The position numbers and the translations under genes were made by a program. Shown piece after piece: positions 49,515 to 62,344 of a DNA stretch of 64,000 nucleotides. This DNA is from Prochilodus magdalenae (Eukaryota > Chordata > Actinopteri > Characiformes > Prochilodontidae): assembly GCA_024036415.1 (NCBI GenBank), contig JAMWET010003560.1, forward strand, positions 264,001 through 328,000, read 5' to 3'. The first letter of the stretch is position 1. The number at the start of each line of letters is the position of its first letter. The notes below the pieces were generated by a model. That model saw only the letters and a program-made list of their open reading frames with translations. It did not search any database and had not been told where the DNA came from.

Positions 49515-52500
49515 AATATGGACTTTTAACTAGCAGAAGTTCGCTTTATAGTAAGATATTTCCACATGCCACATGTAAACAAAGACCAGCAGAGATCAAG
49601 TGCTTGAGCTCGTCAAATAATTCAAGCTCGCAACACGACGAAAAGTACTGTATTGATCTCGTAAGGTAAGCAGTGCTGTGCTAACCGTAGCTAGTCGGAC
49701 TCTTGATGGCCGAACACACACAACAATGCATTTAAACCAACAAAAATTTTTCTTGAAGTAGACGCATAAACCCTAACCCTGCTGCATCTAGCCTTCCTTC
49801 AGTTTGGTCGTGACCACTTGTTTCAAGTTGTTGGTGGGGTGACTATTTTTTCTCCTAGCAATGAATGAATGAACTGATGAGAGGGGTCAATACTACAGTG
49901 AACTGCAGCAACAGGAGTGGGAAGCACTGCTATTTTATTTCCAGGAGTGTTTTTACTTATACTGCATGTTCCACGTTTTACTGCTGTTGCAACAATGGGG
50001 ATCAGACTTCCATTTTATATACAGAATTATTGGACGTGCAGGTGTCTAAAATCTTAATCCGTCATATAGTCTAACCATGAGATTAGATTGAATTTATGTG
50101 TTTGAGTAAAAGTGGAAATGTTGTACTTGGGCTTCTGCTTGAGTGCAAATGTGGAATGTTGAGTAGTTTAATTTCTGGAATCTCATTATAAATAAAAACA
50201 AGGTGCATCACAGTAAATCTTCCATATCAGTCGTATTGTGTTGTCATTCCAAGCCAAAACAGACTATGACTGTGTACTTTACAATATGCATGTGCACACA
50301 TACTAGGCCAAGGATGTTGGTGTGCAGAGTTTGTATCAACATTACACCGTTAGTATCTATTCTAAAAAGCACTTATGTGAATCCTAATAATAATATAGTT
50401 AATTTTTTTTGTTATAATATATACTAATAAAACACTGCGCATCATGAGAACATGATAACCTGGCATACTTTAACTAGATATATGACTATAAACTGTGGCA
50501 TTTACTTTACAAAGCAAAGAGATGTTAGAAAATCTGCACACACACTGTGAGACATGATATTACCTGTATATTTTTTTCAGTGTGATAGTGGAGTGATTTA
50601 AACATCTTAACTAAAGTGCTTCATTTGAAAATAGCTAATTTAATAAAGTAATACATTTTAATAGGAGTCTTATGCCGAGCTATCACTAACCAAAAGACTC
50701 TCCAACAAATGTTGTCTCCACTCTTCTCAGGTCTAATATTTAGAGCTCAAACTTTACCGTCTCTTTCTAATACAACAAATAAAGTACCTATACTGTACAT
50801 GTTCTTTTTCTGTAGCTAAGTGAATGTCTAACTTTGGCTACATGTGACCAACGTTGATGTAGAATTAACCTAATGGCCCGCAGTTAACAGAATTGGCATG
50901 AGCCCGGCATTTGTGTTCATTCATCATTTTACACCCATCATTGTAGGGATGATAGTGATGTGCTCTCATTGACAGATCACGCGACTATGAAGGCTTTGTG
51001 TGTTCTTTGCTTCTTCCTGAGGCTGCTCGTCGCTCCTCCTTGGCGCTGAGGGCTTTCAATGTGGAACTGGCACAGGCAGGTATTCATGATGATCACTGCA
51101 CTGGAGATTATGTACCCACTTTTGTAGACAAGCAGAGTAAGATTAAGATGATTTCATTGATTGTATATATGCCCACTTAATGAGGCTGGCAAATAATGAA
51201 TTGTTCATTTTTTGAGCCATTTTTATTGCCTCCCTACATGGTTGCTTTCTTTCTTTACTGAGAAACTGCAAGATCATTTAAATTAAAGTGTTTAACTGTA
51301 CTGCCTTTCCAGCTGTAGCTACAACATGATGATATTACACATGAGAAATCATATGCCATAATCCCAGCGTGACAATGGCTCCATAGTAGTAGAAGAATTT
51401 GGTCTATTTGTCATTTTATAAAATAAACAAAACATTTACATTCGATTTATATGTCATATTTCAATGGTTTTAAACATGCCCACTATTACAAGGCATGCAC
51501 GTCTTAATAGTCTAGATGGTCTTTAATAGGAAGTTAGTAGAAAGCTAGCTAAGAGGTCAAAGAACTCCTCTGTTTCTAAAAGAGTGAATAATTAAAGGTT
51601 ATAATGTAAATAATGTCATTCAGAGTGGTTTGATGTGAAATGGTCTGCTCTAAAGAAACATACTAAGGCAGAACTGTCCACAGATGTCTGATTTCTAAAA
51701 TCTCTCTTCCTCACAGACATTTGCCTAATCTGTCTAAAGAGTAAGGCATTGTTTAACAATAGTTTTCAGAGAAAAAAAGTTCTACATGCAGGTATTTTAA
51801 GAAAAAGGAGTCCAAAAAGAAAACTCCCCCCCAGATTTTTCACAGTTTACTATCATCACGTGTAAAAACGTCACTGGTGATCTTGGATAGTAAATAAAAT
51901 GACTGCATTTGTGTTGTAAACATAGTGGCTCGTGGTTCCTATCACCACGATAAGCAAGTTTCTTTACAGTAAGCCATTTCACATGAACCTACTCGGTCAT
52001 AATTTCTTTTTAATATCCCAGGCTTTAAGTACTCATTTTACCATTCACTGTAAAACCGCATGTAAAGAACCCGTGCCTGCTAGTGGTTTAGTTAACCTGG
52101 TTAACCTCAGCTAAATCTTAAACAGCTCCATCAGTCCAATATGGTGCACTAGTTTTTGAAATTCTTATCTATTCTTTCTTGTGTAGTGCACTGCGTGTCA
52201 GTGTGGTACACTCTATATTCCAAATGGCTGCTTGTTAGACTTGTTAGAGACTTTGTCACTTTGTGTGCACCATTTCCTGTAGGTTAAGGACTTTGTGTCT
52301 CAGAAGACCATTGGTCTCATGCGAATGCAGTTTTGGAAGACGGTGGTAGAAGATATCTACAGAGATGACCCTCCCGTTCAGCCTGTCAGTGTGGAGTTAT
52401 GGAAGGTTGGTTTTCCTCTAAGCTCAACAGAATTCATAAACTATGTTGAAAATGGCATTTGAATGGATTCATGGTTCAAGGATCTGGTTAAATGTGTTTT

Positions 52501-55500
52501 TAGTAACCATGACAAAGGTAAATGTGATTTTCTTTGCAGGCAGTGAGGAAGCACACACTGACAAGGAGATGGTTGTTAAAGATCATAGCTGAAAGGGTGA
52601 GATTTGATTTTTTTGGTTTTTGTGCAAAACTGTTATTGGTCAAAAACACAAAAAGGATTGTGAATTCTGATAAATCTGATGACGGTTGGTGCTGAAATGC
52701 AAAGTACTGCAAAGGGGAGCTTGCGCACTAGACAACGCGAGTGGTAGACACATACGCATGCAAATCTTGTTTGTCTGAAATGCGTGTACGTTATTGGAGC
52801 AGGGTGCAGTTTGTAGAGTTCAAATTCCAGCAGGAAGCCAAACATTTGAACCAGAAACATGACTAACAAAGCACAGAGACACTCTGACAACACGCAGAAG
52901 AGTGCACCCTGTTGATGATGAGCCTGTCCTCCATCTGGGATTTTTGTCCTTGTTTTTTCTGTGTGTGCCATTTTTACCTTTGTTTACATGAGGCAGTATT
53001 GTGTGATGGTGGACGCAGCCAAAATAGTGCTAGTTTTAACATCGCTGACAGGACTTGTTACATGTTTGCATGTAAATTTACAGTTACTCTTAAGCAATAT
53101 TGATGAACAAATGTGTGTCAAAATGCACTACAGACGTCACTGTTGTATCCAGCACTACTGTCACACAGGACAAGCACACGGTTACTTCACAAACCACTAT
53201 AGCACTAACTAGTGTGTAAAGTAGAGGAGTGCATCATTTGTTGTAGCTAGCGCATAAGTGCGTGGTTTGTGATTGGCCAACATGTCTTTACACTTAGGGT
53301 TGGTGGTTAAGCATGCTGTCGATAGCACCAGATGATGCGTTTTAACGTTTTCATGTGGCTGCGATTTATTTAAAAACAAAGAAGGAAGCCCCCGTTTTAA
53401 TAAAAAAAAAAAAAAAAAAAAATATACACCCCTTCAAGGCATAATATCTATCAAGAATATGTCAGTTTATGCATTAATATGATGGTTTTTCTCCTTCGTT
53501 GACAGGAGAAGGACTTGGAGGACAGAGCGTACCGGAACCTTCAGGAGCTGGAGTCTTACGCAGAGAACACTCAGTCTTCCCTCCTTTATCTCCTGCTGGA
53601 GACCCTAGGTGAGATTTCAATTACTCAGACCTGCAGTGCTCAGAATGACTTTCTTGCAAAAATAATGTTCCTGATCTTCTTGTTGATTACTTTTACTGAT
53701 TTAGTCACCGAATTGGTTCTTTATCATGGCTTAACAAATGACTTTAAGCTTCTGGTTGATGTTAAGACCTTATTTAAAAGAGTCAAGTTAACATGTTTTA
53801 ATGTTTACCCTGGATCACTGAAAACATGTTTCTTTATAAAGTTAGCACAATAGGGCCTTCTAATTTAGTGAAACAATAAAATTAAATATTATTATTGTTG
53901 GCATTATTATTAGTATTTTTATGTGACACTACAGCTTATATTATGTCTATTACAACTCATTAAATTTCAGAAAAGCGAAATATTGTGATGCATATCATGT
54001 ACCATGAAATGTCTTGAAGCATTGTGATATAACATTCCTTCCATATTACGCCCCCCCTCAATCTGTGCACCTAAAACAGTTGTAATTCTTTTTTGGATGA
54101 CCACTTCCAGCTTTACTTTATTGTTTATAATTAGGCAGTTCATCAGTCTGTGTTTCTTTAGTTTATTTAAATAGACCCTCTTCTAATTGGCTGCCCTGTA
54201 CCTTGCCTCATAAGGATAGCAGTTAGGACTAAGCACTCCAGGGTGAGCCTTCTCACATACTGCGTTAAAATTCTTTTATTGTAACGAGGAACATTACGTT
54301 TTCCATGATAAGAACAAAAGTCAGCTCTTTATCTGAACATTGTCCGCTGAACATCTTCCCTTTCTACAGGAGTAAAAAATGTCCATGCAGACCATGCTGC
54401 CAGCCACATTGGCAAAGCACATGGGATTGTGACATGTCTACGAGCCACTCCCTATCACGGCCAGAGACGCAAGGTTTATCTACCCATGGACATCTGCATT
54501 CTGGTGGGTGCACTGCTTTGTGGCATCATGCAGTATCTGAAGATCACTTTTTAGCTTATCCTGTTCATCTGTTAAGTCCTTTAGTCTCCAGCTGGGCAGC
54601 ACCAGCGTACAGGGTCAGTGAGGCGGAAGAGCAGAGCTGATCTGTATGGCAGGAACAATACACAAGGATTAAGGAGGCATTCTGCCAAATGTAATGCCAA
54701 ATTCAACATTTGAGATGTAAACCGAAACATTCCGTATGGTTTGAAGTCCAATACTACCTGACAGAGAAACTTTGAGGTGATAGGAACCAAATATAACTGT
54801 TTTATTTACAATCCAAACCAGCGAACCAAAACATGTCTCTTGAGTTTGGATATGTAATGTTGAATAGGGTAAAAAATGGCAAATCCCCCCAAAAAACTAA
54901 AATGTACTTAAAAAAATATATTTAAAAATCTGTGTTTTCACAAACATGAGGCAGCATGTTCATAACCATGAGCTTCTGTTATGTGTCTATGACTGGCCTC
55001 CTCATTTCACATCATTAATCCACACTGAATGGCTTTGTTTACATCTTGACAAGTTTAATTATGCTTCAATGTAATTAGACAGTGCGTGCTCTTTAATCAA
55101 GCCCAAGCCCGTTGCCTTTGATTAATCCAATCCTTTGTTACTCTAATATAAACATGCTGTTAGCTGGACCAGTGGATTTCAATTATGGTCTGGTGAAGCA
55201 CTATGCTAAAACCTCATTTGACCAGGTCTTGGGTATTAAGATGACCAGGATCTATTTTACTGTTGTTCCTTCTCTGCAGACTGCAGGGGGCACTCTTGTA
55301 CTGTAATAAGCATGTATGCAAACAATAGGAAAACCTCACTTTATATTTTAAATATAAATATAAGATCTGAAACAGTCAGGATATTCCAACTGGGTGAATA
55401 GTTTTTTTTTTTTTTTTTAGTTTTTAAATTGTTAGAGAGAAATTGTATGTTTACCTTTTTTTATTTTAAAGCGAATCATTCAAATACAACTGTAGTGCTC

Positions 55501-58500
55501 AATTTGGTGTGGGATTACAGGATTACATTATAAGGATTTTTCTTGTATTTACGGTAAGTGTTTAAAAGCTGAGGTGAGCAGCTGTGGGAGCTAGTATGGT
55601 GTTTATGGAGATTAGCCAAAAGAAGAGGTGGATATTGAACAAAGACTTGAAGAACGCAGCCGTGTAATTCATGTTTGTCTCAGGGTTTAACTGAGACTGT
55701 AGTGTAAACTCCAGACTTCAGGGTGCCCAAAGGCATCTAAATCTGCCACACAGCACTCCCTCAATCATTTGAGACACCATTTCAGAGTGCATCTAAAATC
55801 TTTCAGAACACTCTTATTCCACTGATGGCATATTGTCACGAGCTGAAGCGTATAAAGCCAAATGGTCTGTGGAATTACAGACATTACGTTGAGAATTTTA
55901 AGGTGTATTTTGTTCGGTAGAGATGCTCTTGTGTTTTGCATTGTGGTGGATAACAAAGTGGAGCTGATGGATTTGTTCATTCATCGTTGAGTTCTGTTGT
56001 TCTGCATCTGGACATGCCTTACTTGACTGAGCAGTTCACATCAGACAAGGCTGAGGGTGAAACAATACTGTAATTGATTTTTTTTTTATTTTGTGCTTTA
56101 AAAAAAAAACAAAAGTCATACAGAAAAGTGGGTTTTCTTTTGGGCATAAATTTTAAAATGTGTAAAGTGTTAAGGTGCAGATATGGAGCAATATAGACAA
56201 ACATGGGGTTTAGGTTCTTACTGATGCCCCAGTGATGTGCCGTCAGTGGTAGGGATGTCGTATTTCGGCTCTTTTGAAAAATGATTTAAAAAAATACAAA
56301 AAGCAATGTTTATGTATCTGTGCTGGTATCGAACCTGCAAAAACTGGATCGGTGCATCCCTAGAGTCTGGTATCTTTCTCCTTTTAGCATGGCCAAGAAC
56401 TGCCTACTACTACAGCAGTAGGAAACTCAGCGGAGACACAAAACGACCAGTAACAAGCCTGCTATTTAGCATGATGTGTAGAAGGAGGCAATCATAGTGT
56501 AAACAGTCCTACAGGAAACACAGAAGTATATGATTGGTGCAGCATCTGAGATTGCTGCCCTGCTAGGCTGAACATAGCTGGAACAATCAAAACTTTGATT
56601 TACGTTTACGCCAGTGCAAAAATTACACATGCAAGTGCACATAGTCAATCAGAATCCTGTCAGTGCATCCTGGTTAACACACTAAAATATCAGACTCTCC
56701 TTCTACGTGTGGCAGAGCGCCTGTGGCTGAGACTAGCCATGTTAAATTTGCTTTGCCAGCTATGTTCCTAACCGTGTGTCCTTGAAAATGAGCTTTGAGT
56801 GACACGGGGCCGTGCACATACAAATATGAGCAAAAGAACATTTTACATTCATCATCTCGTTCTGATCACACATCAAAAGTACCCAATTTCACTGCTCAGA
56901 TCCATCCCTGACAGGGGTATGAAAGTCTTCAGAGATGTTGAAGAGTTTATTTAAAATCCTATCAGCCAGAAACAAGAATTAAATCCGAATCAAGCTTTAT
57001 TGTGCAAGTATGTCCACACATGCAAGGGATTTGTCTTTGGTTACATTAGCTTGCAGTGCACAGAGTGACAGCATTTTGCACAGTACAAAACACACATTCC
57101 TAACACACATGTGTACACAATACCTAAGATACTTGTCAACCTTTTTGTGCAGAGCTGTAGATGTATATTAAAGTGAGTTTAGCAGATTATGTTAAGGCTT
57201 ATGAAAGTGGGCTACAAGTAGAAGCAGCAGTCTGAGAAAGTAAGTCTCAGTCTTACTGTTAATTATAATTACATTATTATAGTTAATTACAAATACATTA
57301 TTTATTTGAGGATTAATCATCAGGTAATATTTATATACAAATAAATCAAAATGTATGATTTTGTCCAACAAGCAGTAAACCTGCTGATATGTTTCCCAGC
57401 ATGGTGCTTCTCAAGAAGACTTCATTCGTGGCAGCAGAGAGCAGAATGTCAGGGATGTTGTGTATGACATTGCCAGCCAAGCCCATGTTCATCTCCAGCA
57501 CGTAAGTAAAAAATGTTTTAGTTTTGTTAATAAATTTGTTTGCACTGCATGAATAGCATCACCTTATAAGTAAGCCCAGAGAAGTATATGATGTGTGAAA
57601 TGCTAGGCACTTTAAATTAGGAAACTTCCATCAACATGTTAGACTCACGGTTATTAGTGCTGCATTAATGCTGCCTTTACTCAGGATTAATTTATCATCC
57701 TCTAATCCTGTTTATTTTATACAGGCTAGATCATTCAGTAAAAGTGTTCCCGATGCCGCCATGCCTGCTTTTCTACACACAGTAAGTGTTTTTGTGTCCC
57801 TCTCTCTCACTCACTCTCTCTCTGCCTGCCCCCTGTAATCTCACATGCCTGGTCCTTTCTGGGTAATTAGATGACTAAGCCATAGTATGGGCTTGCCCTT
57901 TTCCTCCATCACAGCTTTTTTTTCTTGTGAAGTGAAGGAAAAGGGGAACAAACCGTCTGACTGTAATTTCCAGCTTTTCAGACAATGGCCTCATAATGGT
58001 AGCGTAGTCTGATCAAGTAGGATAATAAGAGTTTAATGAGCATCATTGTTAATATTACCCCTCCTTTTTGGTTTCCACAGATTTCCTGCCCGTTTTAACC
58101 TCTCTCTTTTAAAAGCACTTTTATACCACCAGCTGCTGTCACTTTCCAGTGAGCAGACTGAGGTGCTTGTACATTTTGTTATTTATTTTATTTTAAACTT
58201 TTTACTTTAAAATGTGTGGTTAAACATTTGTTGCTAGTTTCACCATTTGAATTTTTTTCTACCTGGATGATATGTAAACCAATGGCCTGAACAGTGCATG
58301 CTTCTTACATCTCATTGCAAAACCATCTATGTAATTGTAGAGTTGAATGAAACTAATGGTTCCATTCTATGAACGTATGTGGCTTACTGCTTTGTGGTTG
58401 GGCTGCTGTGGTTGCTGTGTGTTTGTACTTAACAATAACAGCATTTCCTGTTGACTGGGGCAGCTTCAGTGTGATCCTTTCATTGGCAGTGTTTCTCTAT

Positions 58501-59186
58501 GAAGATTGTATAAGTGATTTTATGGAGTTGTTAGCGATGAGTGTGACCTGTGGTAGCTGAACCTGCTTATTGACAGTGGTTTTCTTTGGGTAGTATGTTT
58601 GTAATAAGGTTGTGTCTGGTGATAAAAGTGGTACTAACTTCAAAGCTGTTCTATTTGTTTATTTCTGTTTTGTTTTTTAAAGAATTTAAATGAACATCTT
58701 TTACTGAGTCGGGGGGAAAAGAACACACAAGATGTGCCTGATCTGACCTTTTGAATTAAAATGAACACTGATGAATCTCATTGCAAAGCCGCCTGTATTA
58801 TCGTAGAGTTGATTGCATATGAAAGGTACTGTTCTCTAAACGTATGTGGCTTACTGCTGAGTGGTTGAGCTCCTCCATCCATTCGGGGAAGGGGTCTGAT
58901 GCACTACCAATGCTCAAAATTGCTTCCGTTGCCTCAGAGAGGTCTAGAAATCCCCAGATCTTACAAAGTGTAGCTCTAAGTTAATAAATAAAACAATTGT
59001 TGGATTTATTCGAAGTGAAGTAAACTGAAATGGTTAACTTTGTTTTCTATACTGCAGGTCGCTATTGAGGACTACTTGGAGAGAGTGAGGAAAGTAGATT
59101 TTGATGTCTTTCATCCCAGCTTACAGAGGAGGAACCCACTGCTGCCCATTCAGCTTTATTTCCGATCGTGGAAGAAGACATACTGA
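49493..59186 (+). CDS. ndufaf6: NADH:ubiquinone oxidoreductase complex assembly factor 6 (9 coding exons, 325 aa)
   Basis: Mitochondrial assembly factor needed early in complex I biogenesis (ND1 module), built on a squalene/phytoene-synthase-like fold. Exons: 49493-49665, 50976-51075, 52283-52405, 52540-52596, 53506-53608, 54370-54503, 57400-57501, 57725-57781, 59058-59186. The frame closes at 325 aa plus TGA (human about 333). Residues 1-32 are basic and serine-rich with no acidic residue, as in a mitochondrial presequence. Conserved blocks include [24 protein letters not shown] (about 81-91), [46 protein letters not shown] (about 192-211), [15 protein letters not shown] and the C-terminal SWKKTY. 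Intron 2 uses a GC donor (51076); the next GT, 4 nt on, would give an immediate stop. The start has a strong Kozak context. Confidence 0.96.
51612..52005. mobile_element. Dispersed TIR-MITE family, best-preserved copy
   Basis: The left end AGTGGTTTGATGTGAAATGG, running on to CTCTAAAGAAAC, is an imperfect inverted copy of the right end (GTTTCTTTACAG to CCATTTCACATGAACCTACT). This gives TIRs of about 36 bp. The body is about 390 bp and non-coding. It sits in ndufaf6 intron 2. Confidence 0.7.
53400..53423. repeat. Poly(A) tract
   Basis: An A run of about 20 bases in ndufaf6 intron 4. No retroposon body was recognised next to it. Confidence 0.85.
54722..55040. mobile_element. Copy of the dispersed TIR-MITE family
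   Basis: The left end CATTCCGTATGGTTTGAAG, running on to CAGAGAAACTT, and the right end CCTCATTTCACATCATTAAT and ACTGAATGG match the family termini in inverted order. The interior GGTGATAGGAACCA is the complement of the block seen in the other copies. It lies in ndufaf6 intron 6. Confidence 0.55.
56250..56362. mobile_element. Very short hAT-like MITE
   Basis: TAGGGATG at 56250 is inverted at the right end as CATCCCTA (56355-56362), with GGATCGGTG just inside. This matches the TAGGGATGCACCGAT-type termini of fish hAT MITEs. The 8-bp flanks are only partly alike. The length is about 113 bp. Confidence 0.5.
56985..57130 (-). mobile_element. LINE 3'-end fragment, minus orientation
   Basis: AATCAAGCTTTATTGTGCAA, followed by GCAAGGGATTTGTCTTTGG, resembles the complement of a LINE 3' untranslated tail common in fish (AATAAAGCTTGATT end). 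No coding portion remains. Confidence 0.5.
58300..58500 (-). mobile_element. Tc1-like remnant (N-terminal region)
   Basis: The sequence ACAATAACAGCATTTCCTG, followed by TTGACTGGGGCAGCTTC, and the upstream TGGCTTACTGCTTTGTGG resemble the helix-turn-helix coding part of fish Tc1 elements on the minus strand. A second partial copy of the first 90 bp lies at 58775-58867. Confidence 0.5.
58775..58867. repeat. Direct repeat of 58308-58400
   Basis: Both blocks contain ATCTCATTGCAAA, GTAGAGTTGA and AACGTATGTGGCTTACTGCT in the same order, about 467 bp apart. Together they probably reflect two related transposon remnants or a local duplication. Confidence 0.65.
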
Positions 59187-61730
59187 TGATTTTATTTAAA
59201 TATAGCTCTTATTTATGGAGAGTACATTTGTATTGCAACTCATGATCCATACTTAGACAGTCTGTGGGGTAGGAACATATGTATTCCATCTTCTGTGTGA
59301 TAACGGTTTTGTGTTTGTAGGCACTAAAGATGAAGTATTTAGGTCAGGTCTGGAAAGCAGATAGTCATTGAGTAGAATTTCCTGGAAAACCAACAAGAAC
59401 ATGTACATCATTCTACCCACACCGGAAAGGAACCTTGAACCGGTCCTGTGGTTAGATGTTCAAATTCAACACAGAACTAAATTTCTACTGATTCTAAATT
59501 ACACTGTACACTCCTGAATCTCATATCAGTACTGTGTAGTTTGTATACAATGAAAGCCGATTTTGCAGAATTTATTTTTGTATTGTTTTGTTGTGTTTAT
59601 TTTTGCTGTTTACTTGATGTTTACATGACATGAATCAGGGATTAGAGAACTGTGGATCAACATTAGCATTTAGTTTTCCAAAGTAATGACAGAATGGTTA
59701 GGGACACGTTGTTCTTTCTGAAAATTCACACATACAGTTTATACACAGAGTCTGAATACAAAAAGCATTGATCGTTAGCACAAACAAGCTTACGCTTTAG
59801 ATGGCCTCTTGATTGATGTAGTACTGCTGTTAGTACAAGATGACTCATTTTGCTCACAATAGGGACAAATAGTGGTTAGAAAATAAGAGGCAGATTCATT
59901 TATCAATGAGTAATTCAGCATCAGTCAGGTGTAAATTAAATGTCTTTGCTAATACCTGATTGCAGCTATTATCCACATACTTTCCCCGACCGTCCTGCTT
60001 TCACTTTGCTGAAGTTCATCACAATGCTCAGAATCTCAGAATCTAAATGTAACCATGTTGGTTCACTTCAGTGCTCCAGACTTGTGGAGCTATTTCTTTC
60101 GTATTTTGTGGCATATTTCCAAAAACATAGGGCAATAACTCATCTCTGCGATTTATTAGATGAGTTTGGATCTATTCATGTGAAGAATCCAGCGTCAGTA
60201 CAGAGAATGCTGCCTCTGTTGTCCCTACACTACTGTCTGTTGTAAACTAACCTAATGGCTGTCTTTCTTTTTTTTTTATCTGGAAAAAATGAAACATCAG
60301 TGTGGTTCGGCTGGCTTTTACGAACAATGGAAATCTTTCAGCACACCCTCAGTGACATCTACCCTGCATTTTAGAAGCGTTTTAACTTGACCTTGTCAAC
60401 CCTCACCATTTCCTCTTGGGTTGTTCCGTTTCTGTATTAACCCTGCCTGGCCAAGAAAGTCACAGACTCTAAAATGAAGCTGGTCTGCCTTTAGCTATGA
60501 TTATGCTTCACATTGTCTGTACATTGTTTTGACAGCCGTATACAAAGTCATTTTTATTTCCTTTAAGAGTTGCATTGTTTTTTGACCAATATCTTAAAGG
60601 AATATCAGACTAGACCCAAGTCATTCCATCTCACTAAGTCTTCACACACTTTCAAACACTTTTAAAGGGGTTATGGTCAGAGTCCAGATGAAGTTGTAGC
60701 CAATTTATGTAAGAAAATGATCCTTACGCTCCATTACTTTCACAATTTGAATATGCCTACACTATCAGGGAAATATAAAACCCATTGATGGGATAACCTG
60801 GACCTGCAGTATGTTCAGGAAGTTCATTTTATTGTCACATGTAGTTGCTGAGCCTCGACCTATGCCTGGACAGTATGCATGTTGGGTGCATCGCTTTAGC
60901 ACTTCCCATTTTACTGTGATGCACTCATCATTTCAGAGACATGTAGAAATTCAACAAAACTAAGGACTTCCAGGGATCTAGGTTGATGTGAACCCCTTGG
61001 TGCAATTAGAGTAGGGTTTGGCATATTGTCATATTATCAGCTAAAGACAGCTATTGTCCATTATCTCCACAATGGCAACCTTGAAGGAGAAGACAAACAT
61101 TTTTTTACTTTTAGAGTAAAGGATACCCACTTTCTAGAGCATTACTTACTACAGATGTAAGAGGATTGCTGTTGGAGACAACAAAGTGTTGCCACATGCC
61201 ATAAACAGCAGGAATGCACAAGCTGTATTACAGTTGATTGAACAGTTGTTTAAAGTATCCCAGCTGAAAAAAAAAGTTCTGAGCCCTGTTCTAACAGCTT
61301 TGGGTCAACTGTTGAGATTTTTTCTTTGAGTGGCAGGCTGGCAGTGTGGCAGAGTGGGGTTTAATTATAATAGGTACAGACAGAAGGCATGTAATTACCT
61401 TTCAGAGCTATAAAATTAAGGTCAAGCGAAGACAGCCTGAAAGGGAATGTCGGGAGAGGAAACCTCTTTAATACGTGACATTATTATTTAAGCTTTTAGC
61501 TCTGCATTTATAGACTTGATTGAACATTTAAGTGAGTTGCCTAATTCACCCCGTGTGTGCACGAGAAAGACAAGACTGTACAATGGCTCGTAGACACCTG
61601 TTCATATGACGTTTCCTCTGAACATAGGGGCAGTTCAGGGCCTGCTCTTCTAGGCTGCATTTACAGCCTTTACTCCTCTGGAAAGGTTTTCCACTAGATG
61701 ATGGAACCTTGCTGTAAAGAATTTAATGAC
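59187..61730 (+). other. ndufaf6 3'UTR followed by intergenic DNA
   Basis: The sequence after the ndufaf6 stop is non-coding. A weak ATTAAA at 59935-59940 could end the transcript (3'UTR of about 750 nt); no AATAAA was found close by. The remainder shows no gene. Confidence 0.45.
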
Positions 61731-61734
61731 ATTC

Positions 61735-61925
61735 AGTCACAATAGCATTAGTGAGGTCAGGTACTGATGTGGGTCGATGAGTTCTGGATCACAATCTCTA
61801 TTCCAAGTCGTACCAAAGAAATGGGGCAATGGAATAGAGCTCCATCATTCAAGGGAACACAGATCCACTGCTCCACAGCCTAATTCCAGGGGCTTTATGC
61901 CTCCCTCAGTGCAAAATGTCACTTT
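61735..61925 (-). mobile_element. Tc1-like non-coding remnant
   Basis: CATTCAGTCACAATAGCATT, GAGGTCAGGTACTGATGTGG and CTCCACAGCCTAATTCCAGG match blocks of the same fish Tc1-derived repeat class as the copy at 39.2 kb. Heavily decayed. Confidence 0.55.
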
Positions 61926-62344
61926 GCTACTTTTTTGTTAAACTTGCTAATGCAAATCTAGTAGCATACACTGTATTTCTCACCAAGTCCCCAGTTATTC
62001 AGGCGGAGCCTGCTGTCTTCTTTTACTAACAGTGCTTTTCTATGACGATCATTACAGTTCAGGACATGTGCTGTGGGTCAGTTTCCCAGACAGGAGACAG
62101 TATTGTGACGTGTTGTTATTAAAGGAGATGTAGGAAACCATGTGTTAAGCAAAGGCCTCTTAATTGAACACAGCAGCAGTGGAAGCTGTTGCTCAGTGCC
62201 AAGTGAACAACCCTGAAAGCAGATGAGTCACTTCAACTCTCCTTGACTGTAGACAGTAAACTGACACAAACTACCCCACACCCAGCACAAGACAGCAGGT
62301 ATACTACCTGTAAACACCTTGAACCTCTGAGCAACAGCATTTAC

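Noticed and set aside
51473..51500. Possible p53 response element (AAACATGCCC plus AGGCATGCAC)
   Set aside because: The second half-site has a mismatch, the spacer is long, and it is in an ndufaf6 intron far from tp53inp1.
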